Assembly: GCA_002844335.1 (NCBI GenBank)
Contig: CP019154.1
Location: 2,294,001-2,358,000, forward strand
Source: Haloarcula taiwanensis
GTDB taxonomy: Archaea > Halobacteriota > Halobacteria > Halobacteriales > Haloarculaceae
Reading direction: 5' to 3'
DNA length: 64,000 bases
Made by a program: the position numbers and the translations under genes. Below are positions 9,186 through 18,940 of this stretch, in pieces (position 1 is the stretch's first letter; each line of letters begins with the position of its first letter). The notes under the pieces were generated by a model. The model was not told the DNA's origin, searched no databases, and saw only the letters and a list, made by a program, of their open reading frames with translations.

Positions 9186-9725
9186 CTACAGCAGAAGGTG
9201 AGCGAGCAAAGCAATGATGGCGACTTTTTTGACGAGGATGATGCCAATAATCAGTTGCGTCGTCGACAGTTCCCGGACGCGTTCGATGCCTCGCCGGACG
9301 AACGCGGGCGACTGCGCCAGCTCAGCCACCAGCAACCGACACTCCGCGCGGAACGTCTCGACCGCCGATCCTTCACCGTCTGTGTAGGCAGCCTCTGGCC
9401 GCGGCAGCCACTGGGAACCGGTGTATTCGAGTTCGACCAGCGACCCCTGTAGATGACTGACCTGCTCGAACTGCAGGCCGTTGGCTTCACAGAGTCGCTC
9501 GACCTTGGCGATGTCGCGGTCGCTGTTCAGGTCGTAGCGCCGCTGTATCGGGTCGGTCGCCCAGTCGAACTGGAACCGACAGACGAGTTCGCTCTCACCG
9601 ACCCACACATCGACGACTTCGGCCAGTTCGACTGTCCCGACTGTCTCTTTCCGCTTCCGGTGGAGGTGCTCGTACTCGGCGGGGGACTCCGTCGAAACCG
9701 TCACCTGAGGCTCCGTCTCGGACAT
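9186..9725 (-). CDS. Hypothetical protein with C-terminal membrane anchor
   Basis: A 179-residue acidic protein. Residues 1 to about 150 look soluble with several predicted strands, and the last 25 residues are a hydrophobic helix interrupted by two lysines (LIIGIILVKKVAIIALLAHLL), suggesting tail anchoring. It carries no motif I recognise. The ATG at 9725 (MSETEPQ) is chosen because the preceding in-frame segment is basic and unlike the rest. It is convergent with the transducer, ending 47 bases from it, and has no obvious functional partner. Confidence 0.6.
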   Translation of the reverse strand: MSETEPQVTVSTESPAEYEHLHRKRKETVGTVELAEVVDVWVGESELVCRFQFDWATDPIQRRYDLNSDRDIAKVERLCEANGLQFEQVSHLQGSLVELEYTGSQWLPRPEAAYTDGEGSAVETFRAECRLLVAELAQSPAFVRRGIERVRELSTTQLIIGIILVKKVAIIALLAHLLL

Positions 9726-9828
9726 ACCTTCTCGGTATGGGTGTTCGGCTGACGATACTATACGTTTTCTCTCGCTGACACGGATATCTCCTCGAGAGAG
9801 CCGGACGGATGACTGCACGGCGACACAG

Positions 9829-10428
9829 TCAGATGTCGACCGGACACCCGTTGATTTCGCCGCCGCGCATCCCCTCTGCGAGCCAGTAAATGGAGAGGGT
9901 CAACACCACGAGCGCAAGCAGCGCGAACTCCAGCCCGTCCAGCGGCAGAAACAGCAGCGAGGTCGAAACGCCGAGTAGCGACAGCAGTCCCAGCAAAACC
10001 GCCGACCCACAGGCCGCACAGCCAGCGCCGAGTGTGCCGAGAACAACGCCCGCGACACCCGCGCCACCCTGCTGGAGGTCGAGCCCGTGCTCGCGGAAGT
10101 GGTACGCCACCAGACCGATGTCGACGCCCGTGAGGACGGCGACGACGAGCAGCAGGGTACCCTGGGCAGGGTTGAACGACGTGCCGATAAACGGGTACAG
10201 TTCAGCGAGCACGCGCAGCCGGCTGGCAAGCGGGAGCGACCCACCGATAACGAGGTCAAGCACTAGCGGGACGTTCAGCGAGACGACGAATACCGTCAGC
10301 GAGACGACGGCAGCGACCACGGCGACCGCCGCATAGACCGGCAGCGTGAGTACGAGCCTGACCGTTCGGCCCATGAGCCGCCAGTCACCGCGTGTGGTTG
10401 GCAGGCGGAGGCCGCGTGCGATGCTCAT
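9829..10428 (-). CDS. Polytopic membrane protein with a CxxC motif in a membrane segment
   Basis: A 199-residue protein with about four or five hydrophobic helices (near 25-55, 88-108, 123-155, 158-185). A conspicuous GAGCAACGSA stretch places C137 and C140 as a CxxC pair at a helix start, and a third cysteine (C195) lies near the C-terminus. I do not recognise a named family. Its start codon overlaps the stop of the thioredoxin-fold lipoprotein gene upstream (ATGA), so the two are co-translated. The context suggests a thiol-redox partner that passes electrons across the membrane, in the manner of DsbB, DsbD or CcdA, but none of those families matches clearly. Confidence 0.65.
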   Translation of the reverse strand: MSIARGLRLPTTRGDWRLMGRTVRLVLTLPVYAAVAVVAAVVSLTVFVVSLNVPLVLDLVIGGSLPLASRLRVLAELYPFIGTSFNPAQGTLLLVVAVLTGVDIGLVAYHFREHGLDLQQGGAGVAGVVLGTLGAGCAACGSAVLLGLLSLLGVSTSLLFLPLDGLEFALLALVVLTLSIYWLAEGMRGGEINGCPVDI

Positions 10429-11081
10429 CCGTCGCGCTCTCCCAGCGCCTCGGCGATGAGGTCGTAGCTGACGCTCCCGTTGACCTTCGTCACGAACTCT
10501 CCGTCCTCAAACAGCAGAATTATCGGCGTCGTTTCACCCAACCCGGCGTTCTCGGCCGCCTGGATATCAGCCTGTACAGCGTCGTCGTGCGCTCGCTCCC
10601 GCGCATCGCGTGCGACCGCCTCGCCGTCAACCGCTGTCTCCTCGGTGAGAAACGTCGCCGTCCGGTCCAGAACGTTGTCCGTATCGAACGACGACTGTTC
10701 GGCGAAGTAGTGCTCGAACAGCGCCCAGTACGCCTCGCTGTCGCGGGCAAACGTCGACTCCAGCGCCTGTGTCGCCGGCTCACTCCAGGGATAGATGACC
10801 GGGTACGTCCGGACGACGTATGCGCCCTTGCCCGTCCCCACGATGTTCTCCCGGATAGCCGGCACCGTGTTCTCGTGGAAGCGGCGGCAGGTCGGACAGG
10901 AGGGGTCTTCGAACGCCAGGACGACGTGGCCGCCCAGTTCGCCGCGGCGGGGCTGGGCTTCGAGGTCGGCGGCCGCCGGGTGGCTGTCAATGGTTTCGGC
11001 GTTGTCTGCTTCACCACTGCACCCCGCGATGGCGCCGACGACACCCGTCCCGAAAAGTGTGAGAAAGCGTCGTCTGTTCAT
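10425..11081 (-). CDS. Thioredoxin-fold (DsbA-like) Tat lipoprotein
   Basis: A 218-residue protein with a twin-arginine signal (NRRRFL), a lipobox ending at C21 and a thioredoxin-like domain with active-site C62-PTC-65 in VLAFEDPSCPTCRRF, followed by a helical insertion and a TTPIILLF segment carrying the cis-proline typical of the DsbA/Thioredoxin_4 group. It should sit on the outer face of the membrane and oxidise or isomerise cysteines in exported proteins. I chose the ATG at 11081 because it places the twin-arginine motif at residue 3. It is the first gene of a coupled pair with the CxxC membrane protein. Confidence 0.85.
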   Translation of the reverse strand: MNRRRFLTLFGTGVVGAIAGCSGEADNAETIDSHPAAADLEAQPRRGELGGHVVLAFEDPSCPTCRRFHENTVPAIRENIVGTGKGAYVVRTYPVIYPWSEPATQALESTFARDSEAYWALFEHYFAEQSSFDTDNVLDRTATFLTEETAVDGEAVARDARERAHDDAVQADIQAAENAGLGETTPIILLFEDGEFVTKVNGSVSYDLIAEALGERDG

Positions 11082-11491
11082 ATACGACTGGTTGACCCGC
11101 GTGGGTTTAGCGTTTGTTCCACTGTGTGGCCACGATGAGTAACCGTCTTGTCGCCGGCGGCGGTACCATCTGACGGCCGATGACGACAACTCACAGGGCC
11201 GAACCGGGGTGACTCCCCGCTGGTGACGAGCCCTATGAGTGCCGAGGCTCTTGCTCCAACTGGTAGCTGTAGCCGACGACCGTTTGCCACGGGTATCTCT
11301 GTGGTTCGGTTGCGACTGACATGATCTGGATCTGGGACGACAGCGACTGCGATGACTCTCCTGTAGAGAGTCCCCTCTGTGGAGATCCCCAACAGTTAGG
11401 GACTAAATTGTACACGATTTTATTGTTTTGCTATCAATGTTGATATTCTCGGCAACGGTTTTTTTGATTATCATTAGCGACGAGTTGAGCA
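11082..11491. other. Gene-poor divergent intergenic region with a hairpin
   Basis: These 410 bases separate two outward-facing lipoprotein genes. No convincing coding frame is seen. A perfect hairpin, GACTCTC-CTGTA-GAGAGTC, lies at 11354-11372. The last 90 bases are AT-rich and hold the promoter of the cosB-like gene: TTTTTTTGATTATC at 11460-11473 is the likely TATA region, about 20-30 bases before ATG 11492. Confidence 0.5.
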
Positions 11492-12511
11492 ATGGTAGAT
11501 GAAAGAAAGGAACAATGGACCGGGAGCCGGCGACGGTTACTCGGGATGCTCGCAACTGGCGGAGCCGCCACGCTGGTCGGCTGTTCGACTGGCGGAGAGA
11601 CAGAATCAAGTACAGCCGAGAGCGAAGCTGAAGCCGCCGGGTCCACCGACGGCTCGATGTCCGTCGTTGTCAGTTCGAAAGGCTACACAGAGCAACTAAA
11701 TCTCGGGTACATCGCCTACGAATTGCTCGCGAACAATACGGGTGTGAGTCTTGTAGACGAAACTGGCTTCGGCGGGAACGCTGCACACGCCGAGGCGTAT
11801 CAGGTCGGCGATATCCACGCGTACTACGATTACATGGGGTCACTGTGGGCTGCGCACCCGCCCAAGCACGACGAAGCCGACTTCGAGACACCAGATGAAC
11901 AGTACGAAGCGTTGAAGTCCGAGATGGAGTCGGAACACCCGATTCGAATTCTCGACCGCGCAGACTGGCAGAACACGTGGGCCGTGTTCATCCGCGAGGA
12001 CGCTATCGAAGGGACCGGGATCGAGACAATCAGTGACCTCGCCGGTTACGTCAACGACGGGAACTACGATATCCGGCCGGCGTTTGGCGACGGGTTCAAG
12101 ACTCGTAGTGACGGTTTCGATGCTTTGCTTGATTACTACGGGTTTGAGGCCGAGCATGTGGAGCGCTGGGAAGCAGAACAGGAGTTTATCGAGGCGGCGT
12201 CGGCACAGGCGGCTGGTACGGCTGTCGACGAAGGCTACGCCGACCTCAGCTTCGGGTACAGCACCAGCGCGTGGCTCACAACCGTTGAAGACATCGTGTA
12301 CCTCGATGACGACCGGAACTTCTGGCCGTTTTTCCACCCGGTCGGCGTCGTTCACGAGGACGTCGCGACGGACGCCGTGGTGTCGGCGCTGAACAAGATG
12401 CCGGACGCCATTCCGGACGCGAAAACGATGCAAGAGCTGAACAGTCACGCAACCGAGGTCGGCAGCCAGCAGGCGGTTGTTGACCACCTCACGGCCAACG
12501 GCTTCATCTGA
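11492..12511 (+). CDS. cosB: CosB-like periplasmic-type binding protein (Tat lipoprotein)
   Basis: A 339-residue lipoprotein with a Tat motif (SRRRLL, 12-17) and lipobox cysteine C31, followed by an OpuAC/ProX-type substrate-binding domain (VVVSSKGYTEQLNLGYIAYE). That family binds glycine betaine and related quaternary ammonium solutes. No ABC permease or ATPase follows. Instead a transducer gene starts six bases after the stop, the same arrangement as CosB-CosT of Halobacterium, where the binding protein presents compatible osmolytes to a chemotaxis receptor. I infer a sensing rather than transport role. Several Trp and Tyr residues could form the cation box, but ligand identity is untested. 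Confidence 0.82.
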   Translation: MVDERKEQWTGSRRRLLGMLATGGAATLVGCSTGGETESSTAESEAEAAGSTDGSMSVVVSSKGYTEQLNLGYIAYELLANNTGVSLVDETGFGGNAAHAEAYQVGDIHAYYDYMGSLWAAHPPKHDEADFETPDEQYEALKSEMESEHPIRILDRADWQNTWAVFIREDAIEGTGIETISDLAGYVNDGNYDIRPAFGDGFKTRSDGFDALLDYYGFEAEHVERWEAEQEFIEAASAQAAGTAVDEGYADLSFGYSTSAWLTTVEDIVYLDDDRNFWPFFHPVGVVHEDVATDAVVSALNKMPDAIPDAKTMQELNSHATEVGSQQAVVDHLTANGFI

Positions 12512-12517
12512 ATCAGT

Positions 12518-14950
12518 ATGGAAGAATCTACAGCACATTCAGGCGACGGTGACGACGAATCAGCAGACGCGACAGCGTCAGCGGCCTCGGACACGACAGC
12601 GCTGGAGCGAGCGAAAGCCGTTGCGCTGCTGCCAGTCCGGTCGTACCTCGTCAAGTTCGCTGTTGCGTTGCTCGTGATCGTGGTACTCATCGCGGCCGGC
12701 GGGTTCTGGGTGCAGGGGAACGCAACTGCCACACTCGAAGACGACACGGCACAACAGCTCGTACAGGAGGTCAACGCCGAGTCCGGCCTGTTGAACGAGT
12801 GGATTGAGCGCAACGAGCGGCCGGTGCTCGTCGCGTCAAACAATCCGCTGCTCGGTTTCAACGCGACGCGCGAAGACCAGCAGGCCTACACGGAACGGCT
12901 CGCCGCGGATGAGCTCCAGTCCGACCGCGTCGCTGCCGTCCACCTTGCAGACCCCACTGTCGGCACAGCGGGGGAGGCAAGGATTGTGGCAAGTACTGAC
13001 GAAACACTCCGCGGAACGCGTGTCACATCGGACGCACATCCGTGGGTCGACCGGACTCGGTCTATCGGCCGCGACACAGTGGTTTCATCGAACCCGTACA
13101 CGAACGCGAACGGCAAGCGAGTGGTCAGTTCGATGAGTGTCGCCGCCGACTTCACACACGTACTCGTGGTCGAGTACGACGCCAGCGACCTGAGCAAGCA
13201 GTTCAGCACTGGTATCGACGGGACGTTCACACAGGTGGTCCGCCCGACATCGAGTTCGACTGAGGTGTTGTTCTCTGACGCTGGCACCGGTGCTGTTGGA
13301 CAGCCGTACATCTCGAACAAGTCACAGGCTGACATCCCAGAGATCAGCACGGCTACCGAACAGGGCACCTTCACCGACGCGCCGACAAAAGACGCAGTGC
13401 TTGACACCGAGCACGTCGCCGCATACGCGACCATTCCCGGCACAAACTGGGTCGTTATCAAGCATGCGCCTGCGGCGAACGCGTTCGCGCTGAGCGAGCA
13501 GATTCGGACTGATATCTTGGCGTTCATTCTGGTCGCGCTCGGTGGTGTAATCGTCATTGGTGGAACGATTGGACGGAACACGGCGACATCCGTGCAACAG
13601 CTCTCTGCGGCCGCTACTGCCATCGAGCAGGGAGAGTACGATGTCGACGTTTCGAGCTCTCGCCGGGACGAGATCGGGCAGTTGTTCACGTCTATCGGGA
13701 GTATGCGCGACGCACTCGTCTCAAAAATCGACGAAGCCGAGGCCGCCCGCGAGCAGGCGACAGACGCCCGGGAGGAGGCGGAAGAAGAGCGTGCCCGCGC
13801 CGAGCAGGCAAAGGAAGAGGCCGAGGCACTCGCGGCGGAACTCGAACAGCAAGCAGAGGTATACAGCGACGTGATGGAAGCGTGCGCGGACGGCGACCTG
13901 ACCCGGCGTCTCCCCGAAGACGAGACCGATAACGAGGCGATGGCGGCTATCGCGTCCTCGTTCAACGATATGCTCACACAGTGGGAACGCACTATCGTCG
14001 ACATTCAGAAGTTCGCGGAGACCGTCACAGCCGCCAGCGAGGAGGCCGAAGTCGGGGCGGCTGACGCCGAGCGTGCGAGCGGCGAGGTCAGCGAATCAGT
14101 TCAGGAGATCGCGGCTGCCGCCGACGAGCAACGCGATATGCTGGACACAGTCTCGGGAGAGATGACTGACCTTTCGGCAGCTATCGAAGAGGTAGCTGCG
14201 TCCGCTGACTCGGTTGCGGAGCACTCGAATCAGACCGCTGACGTCGCCCGAAAAGGCGAGGAAACGGCCAGAGACGCCCTCGAAAGTTCGCACAGAGTAC
14301 AGGAAGCAATCGACGCGACTGTCGAGAACGTCGAACGGTTAGACGAGCAGATGGCGGAGATCAGCACCATCGTCGAGCTGATCGCGGACATCGCCGAGCA
14401 GACGAACATGCTCGCGTTGAACGCGAACATCGAAGCTGCGCGTGCCGACAAAGACGGCGAAGGGTTCGCCGTCGTGGCCGACGAGGTCAAGGAACTCGCC
14501 GGGGAGACACAGGCATCGGCGACCGAAATAGAACAACTCATTACCGACATCCAGTCACAGACGGAGACAACTGTCGACGAAGCCAAAGTGGCTGAAGAAT
14601 CGATGGAGGCAGGCATCGATGCAGTTGAAGAGGTCATGTCGGCGTTCACAGAGGTATCGGAGTACGCCGACAAAACGGACGCCGGCGTTCAGGAAATCAG
14701 TGACACGACTGACGACCAGGCCGCCAGCACTGAAGAAGCGGTATCGATGACCGAGGAGGTTGCTGACCTCAGTGAATCTACCGCCGACGAGGTACAGAGC
14801 GTGTCCGCCGCCGCAGAGGAGCAGGCGGCCTCGATGTCGGAAATCAACGACAGCATCAAATCGCTGAGCGGACAGGCCGAGCAGCTCAAGGCACTCCTGT
14901 CGGAGTTTGACGTCGCGGTCGATGGGAACGAGCAGTCCCGACACCGCTGA
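12518..14950 (+). CDS. cosT: CosT/Htr5-like chemotaxis transducer with extracellular sensor domain
   Basis: An 810-residue receptor: a short acidic N-terminus, TM1 (about 46-65), a large extracellular domain of about 260 residues with Cache-like features, TM2 (about 331-352), a HAMP region with a GEYDVDV motif, coiled coil, and a signalling hairpin [20 protein letters not shown] (about 626-645). It is coupled to the cosB-like gene by a six-base gap, so it probably reads the liganded binding protein. The extracellular domain may also bind ligand itself. C-terminal residues end in a basic patch with no clear CheR pentapeptide. Confidence 0.85.
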   Translation: MEESTAHSGDGDDESADATASAASDTTALERAKAVALLPVRSYLVKFAVALLVIVVLIAAGGFWVQGNATATLEDDTAQQLVQEVNAESGLLNEWIERNERPVLVASNNPLLGFNATREDQQAYTERLAADELQSDRVAAVHLADPTVGTAGEARIVASTDETLRGTRVTSDAHPWVDRTRSIGRDTVVSSNPYTNANGKRVVSSMSVAADFTHVLVVEYDASDLSKQFSTGIDGTFTQVVRPTSSSTEVLFSDAGTGAVGQPYISNKSQADIPEISTATEQGTFTDAPTKDAVLDTEHVAAYATIPGTNWVVIKHAPAANAFALSEQIRTDILAFILVALGGVIVIGGTIGRNTATSVQQLSAAATAIEQGEYDVDVSSSRRDEIGQLFTSIGSMRDALVSKIDEAEAAREQATDAREEAEEERARAEQAKEEAEALAAELEQQAEVYSDVMEACADGDLTRRLPEDETDNEAMAAIASSFNDMLTQWERTIVDIQKFAETVTAASEEAEVGAADAERASGEVSESVQEIAAAADEQRDMLDTVSGEMTDLSAAIEEVAASADSVAEHSNQTADVARKGEETARDALESSHRVQEAIDATVENVERLDEQMAEISTIVELIADIAEQTNMLALNANIEAARADKDGEGFAVVADEVKELAGETQASATEIEQLITDIQSQTETTVDEAKVAEESMEAGIDAVEEVMSAFTEVSEYADKTDAGVQEISDTTDDQAASTEEAVSMTEEVADLSESTADEVQSVSAAAEEQAASMSEINDSIKSLSGQAEQLKALLSEFDVAVDGNEQSRHR

Positions 14951-15147
14951 CGGTAACAGCGGAAACACAGATTGACGCTCGGGGAAGCCCGGAACACCCG
15001 TTTTCCTGTGACGTTTCGCTACGTGTAGCCACCACAACGCGCAACGCGTCCCAGTAGATGTTCGTCGAACGACTCCGATACCGACGGTCAGTTTCGGCGC
15101 GTGAGAATCCCCAGTATGCCTTTATTTCGGTCGGCTGAATAATACAC

Positions 15148-15789
15148 ATGAGCGTCATCTGTGAATTCGAGTTGCAGTCCGCGGATATGCCGCTCTGTGC
15201 GGTCGCCGCTGAGCTGAACACCCGATTGATCGTCGACAACGTCGTTTCCGGGACGACCGACGAGCCGGCACTCGTGTTCTCTGCGACGGGCGTCGAACCG
15301 GACGCGCTCGAATCGGCATTGCTCGGCGACGAGTCGGTCGTGGAGTTTGTCGCCATGGACTCGGCTATCGTCGAGTCGCGGTATCGGGTCGTCCTCGATA
15401 CGGATTACGTCGAGATGTACACCCAGCTCGTCGACCGGCAGACGTATCCGATGGGTGCGCTCGTGACCGAGCACGGGTGGAAGGTGAGCACACAGTTCGC
15501 CGACCGAGCGGACCTCGAAGCGTTTCGTGACGCCTGTCAGTCAAGCAGTGTCACGTTCCGCCCGCACCGGCTCTGTGAGACGGAACACGGCGGCGACGAC
15601 TACGGACTCACCGCCCCGCAACGAGAAGCACTACTGGCAGCCAACCGACAGGGATACTTCGCCGTCCCCCGCGAGGCAGACCTGTCGGAACTCGCGAGGG
15701 AACTCGACGCGACCACGTCCGCCATCTCGGAGCGCCTCCGTCGTGGAACGGACCAGTTGATCGACCACACGATTGCCAGTTCCGAATAG
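15148..15789 (+). CDS. Bat-type helix-turn-helix transcriptional regulator
   Basis: A 213-residue protein whose last 55 residues (LTAPQREALLAANRQGYFAV through ISERLRRG) are the HTH_10 domain found in the bacterio-opsin activator family. The N-terminal 150 residues form the small ligand or dimer domain often paired with it in haloarchaea. It has no GAF or PAS domain, unlike Bat itself. A TATA-like CCTTTATTT at 15118-15126 places a leaderless start at ATG 15148. It precedes the oleate hydratase-like gene in the same direction by 122 bases and might regulate it, which is inference from position only. Confidence 0.85.
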   Translation: MSVICEFELQSADMPLCAVAAELNTRLIVDNVVSGTTDEPALVFSATGVEPDALESALLGDESVVEFVAMDSAIVESRYRVVLDTDYVEMYTQLVDRQTYPMGALVTEHGWKVSTQFADRADLEAFRDACQSSSVTFRPHRLCETEHGGDDYGLTAPQREALLAANRQGYFAVPREADLSELARELDATTSAISERLRRGTDQLIDHTIASSE

Positions 15790-15835
15790 TGACAGCAGCC
15801 CGGTCAGAGCGGAGCTGTTCCGGTGAGATACCCCC

Positions 15836-15843
15836 TCTTATAA
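15836..15843 (+). promoter_or_regulatory. TATA box before the oleate hydratase-like gene
   Basis: CTTATAAA is a near-consensus archaeal TATA box. It lies 68 bases before the ATG at 15912, so the transcript would have a leader of about 40 bases, unlike most leaderless genes nearby. Confidence 0.5.
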
Positions 15844-15911
15844 ATTGCTGTACATATGTTGGCAACCGTTAGGGCTGGGACTTGTGTAGGACTACATGAC
15901 GGTGATTCAAT

Positions 15912-17501
15912 ATGACTGGCCACCAGCACCCACACGTCACTGACCGCGACGCACACTTCGTCGGCGGCGGTATCGCCTCTCTCGCCGGCGCGGCGTTCCT
16001 AGTACGGGACGGCAACATGCCCGGCGAAAACATCCATGTCTACGAAAAGCTGGACGTCGTCGGTGGCGCGATGGACGGTGCCGGCGACCCGGAGGAGGCG
16101 TACCTGATCCGGGGCGGCAGGATGTTCAACTATCCGACGTACGAATGTACGTGGGACCTCTTCGAGACGATTCCGTCACTCGAAGACGACTCGCGGTCGG
16201 TCAAAGACGTGATGGACGAGTTCAACGAAGCGCACCCCTCGTACGCGAAAACGCGGCTGATGCACGAGGGCGAGCGGATCGACGCGGGCGAGTACGGACT
16301 GACGAGCCAGCATCGACAGTCGATAGCTCGGTTGCTCCTCACGCCCGAACCGCGACTCGGTGACACGCGCATCGAGGAGTGGTTCGACGAGTCGTTCCTG
16401 GAGACGAACTTCTGGTACGTCTGGGCGACCATCTTCGCGTTCCAGCCGTGGCACAGCGTCGCCGAAGTTCGGCGGTACATGTACCGGTTCCTCCACGAGT
16501 TCCCGCGCTTGCACACCATGGAGGGCATCGACCGGACGAAGTACAACCAGTACGACTCGATGATTCTCCCACTCCGGCGCTGGCTCGAAGACAGGGGCGT
16601 CTCCTTCGAGTACGGCCACGAGGTGACCGATATGGACATCGTCCCGTCGCGGACGGGGCGCACTGTCGAGCGGCTCTACTGTGAGACCAACAGCGGCACC
16701 GAGTCGGTCCCCGTCGAGCCGTCCGACCTCGTGTTCGTGACGAACGGGTCGATGACCGACGGTTCGTCTATTGGCGGGATGGACGAGGCCCCAGAGCTGA
16801 ACGAGACCGGGGCGTCGTGGGAGCTGTGGAAGTCCATCGCCGAGGACAATCCACAGTTCGGCAATCCGTCAGTGTTCGCCGATAACGTCACGGAGACGAA
16901 ATGGGAGTCGTTCACCGTTACCCTGCACAACACCGACTTGTTCGACCACATCGTCGATTTCACCAGCGAGGAACCGGGCAACGGGCTCGTCACCTACCTC
17001 GGGTCGAACTGGCTGTTGTCGACGGTCGTCGCCGCACAGCCCCACTTCGCGAACCAGCCGGACGACGTGAAGGTCTTCTGGGGCTACGCGCTGTTCCCGG
17101 ACCGCGAGGGGAACTACGTGGAGAAACCGATGTCCGAGTGTACCGGCCGGGAGATCCTCCAAGAGCTGTGTTACCACCTGCAGTGCGAGGACCGGCTCCC
17201 GGAGCTACTCGACGACGTGACCTGCATCCCGGCGATGATGCCGTTCATCACGGCGCACTTCCAGCCCCGGGAGCCCGGTGACCGGCCCGAGGTCGTCCCG
17301 GACGGGTCGAACAATCTGGCGTTCCTCGGACAGTACGCCGAACAGCCGCGGGACGTGGTGTTCACCGTCGAGTACTCGGTCCGGTCGGCGATGACCGCCG
17401 TCTACGAGATGCTCGATCTCGACCGGGAGGTGCCTCCGGTGACCAAACACTACCGGAAGCCGGGTGTCATCGCAGACACTGTCCGTGCCGCGTACCGCTG
17501 A
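15912..17501 (+). CDS. ohyA: Oleate hydratase family FAD protein
   Basis: A 529-residue protein of the myosin-cross-reactive-antigen/oleate hydratase family, which adds water across the cis-9 double bond of unsaturated fatty acids. Visible family features are the N-terminal FAD loop GGGIAS (18-23), VYEKLDVVGGAMDG, RGGRMFNYPTYECTWDLF, the PWHSVAEVRRY segment and the C-terminal FLGQYAEQPRDVVFTVEYSVRSAM block. The usual RGGREMEN motif, which carries the catalytic glutamate of the Staphylococcus enzyme, reads RGGRMFNY here. Haloarchaea use isoprenoid ether lipids, so the substrate is likely imported or detoxified fatty acid, or something else. A Bat-type regulator lies upstream. Confidence 0.88.
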   Translation: MTGHQHPHVTDRDAHFVGGGIASLAGAAFLVRDGNMPGENIHVYEKLDVVGGAMDGAGDPEEAYLIRGGRMFNYPTYECTWDLFETIPSLEDDSRSVKDVMDEFNEAHPSYAKTRLMHEGERIDAGEYGLTSQHRQSIARLLLTPEPRLGDTRIEEWFDESFLETNFWYVWATIFAFQPWHSVAEVRRYMYRFLHEFPRLHTMEGIDRTKYNQYDSMILPLRRWLEDRGVSFEYGHEVTDMDIVPSRTGRTVERLYCETNSGTESVPVEPSDLVFVTNGSMTDGSSIGGMDEAPELNETGASWELWKSIAEDNPQFGNPSVFADNVTETKWESFTVTLHNTDLFDHIVDFTSEEPGNGLVTYLGSNWLLSTVVAAQPHFANQPDDVKVFWGYALFPDREGNYVEKPMSECTGREILQELCYHLQCEDRLPELLDDVTCIPAMMPFITAHFQPREPGDRPEVVPDGSNNLAFLGQYAEQPRDVVFTVEYSVRSAMTAVYEMLDLDREVPPVTKHYRKPGVIADTVRAAYR

Positions 17502-17600
17502 GAAGCGAGCGCGGTACGGACGCGGATATTCCAGTATTTTAGTGCGGTGACGGAGATGGGTGTGTATGTACATATCGACGCGCCCCGTCTGGAGGGTTCG

Positions 17601-18932
17601 ATGGTAAACCTCGCGCTTTCTGCGGCGCAACTCTTCGTAGCGCTGGTGCTCGTGGGACTGAACGGCTTTTTTGTCGCCGCTGAGTTCGCTTTTGTTCGCG
17701 TTCGCGGCACGTCGGTCGAACAGCTCGCCGACGAGGGGCGGGCCGGCGCAGGCTCGCTTCAGGCAGTGATGGCAGACCTGGACAACTACCTCGCAGTGAC
17801 CCAGCTCGGCATTACGCTTGCTTCGCTGGGGCTGGGATGGGTCGGTGAGCCCGCCGTCGCGGCGCTGCTGGAACCTGTGCTGGCTCCGCTACTGCCGGAG
17901 AGCCTCCTCCACCTCGTGGCGTTCGCAGTCGGATTCAGTATCATCACGTTCCTCCACGTCGTCTTCGGGGAACTCGCGCCGAAGACGTTCGCAATTGCCC
18001 GGACTGAGCGGCTCTCGCTGCTGCTCGCACCGCCGATGAAGCTGTTTTACTACCTGTTCTACCCCGGTATCGTCGTGTTCAACGGCTCGGCCAACGCCTT
18101 TACGCAGTTGCTGGGTGTCCCGGCGGCCTCGGAAACGGACGAGACGCTCGGCGAGCGTGAGATACGACGGGTGCTGGCTCGGTCTGGCGAGGAAGGGAAT
18201 ATCGACGCGGCGGAGGTCGATATGATAGAGCGCGTGTTCGACCTCGACGATACTGTCGTCCGGGAAGTCATGGTCCCGCGGCCCGACGTTGTGAGCGTGC
18301 CGGCCGACGCCACACTGTCGGATATCCGGGCGGTCGTTCTCGACGAAGGACACACCCGCTATCCGGTGGTCGAAGCCGACGATAGCGATCAGATCGTCGG
18401 GTTCATCGACGTCAAGGACGTGCTGCGAGCCGGCGAGGAAGGCACCGAGAACGCGACTGCCGGCGACATCGCCCGCGAGATACCGGTCGTCCCGGAGACG
18501 ACAGCTATCAACGACCTCCTGTTGCAGTTCAGGCAGGACCGCCGGCAGATGGCCGCGGTCATCGACGAATGGGGGTCGCTCGAAGGCATCGCGACCATCG
18601 AGGACGTGGTCGAGGCCGTCGTCGGCGACCTTCGCGACGAATTCGACGTCGACGGACGCGAGCACGCCATCCGCAAGCAAAGCGACGGGAGCTACGACGC
18701 CGACGGCGGCGTCCCGCTGTCAACAGTCAGCGAGGCTCTCGGTGTCGACCTCGACAGGGACGCGGTCGAAACCGTCGGCGGGTTGGTGCTCAGTCAACTC
18801 GACCGCGCCCCGGAGGTCGGCGACACCGCCGAAGCGGGCGGATACGTGTTCGAAGTAACGAGCGTCGACGGCACCCGCATCTCGACGGTTGCTATCAGTA
18901 ACGGCGCTGACGACTCACCGTCGGCCGGGTAA
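17601..18932 (+). CDS. CorC/HlyC-type membrane protein with CBS domains
   Basis: A 443-residue protein with an N-terminal four-helix DUF21/CNNM transmembrane domain (about 1-175), a CBS pair (about 222-320, starting REVMVPRPDV) and a C-terminal CorC_HlyC domain (about 350-430). Members are linked to magnesium or cobalt efflux and resistance. The start at 17601 is supported by a GGAGGG Shine-Dalgarno sequence at 17590-17595 and by placing the first membrane helix directly at the N-terminus; an in-frame ATG at 17547 would add 18 residues. A TATA-like TATTTTAGT lies at 17534-17542. Confidence 0.88.
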   Translation: MVNLALSAAQLFVALVLVGLNGFFVAAEFAFVRVRGTSVEQLADEGRAGAGSLQAVMADLDNYLAVTQLGITLASLGLGWVGEPAVAALLEPVLAPLLPESLLHLVAFAVGFSIITFLHVVFGELAPKTFAIARTERLSLLLAPPMKLFYYLFYPGIVVFNGSANAFTQLLGVPAASETDETLGEREIRRVLARSGEEGNIDAAEVDMIERVFDLDDTVVREVMVPRPDVVSVPADATLSDIRAVVLDEGHTRYPVVEADDSDQIVGFIDVKDVLRAGEEGTENATAGDIAREIPVVPETTAINDLLLQFRQDRRQMAAVIDEWGSLEGIATIEDVVEAVVGDLRDEFDVDGREHAIRKQSDGSYDADGGVPLSTVSEALGVDLDRDAVETVGGLVLSQLDRAPEVGDTAEAGGYVFEVTSVDGTRISTVAISNGADDSPSAG

Positions 18933-18940
18933 GCGACCGC

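Noticed and set aside
11078..11415. Short minus-strand frames in the cosB upstream gap
   Set aside because: No motif, weak composition and no promoter-start pairing; treated as non-coding.
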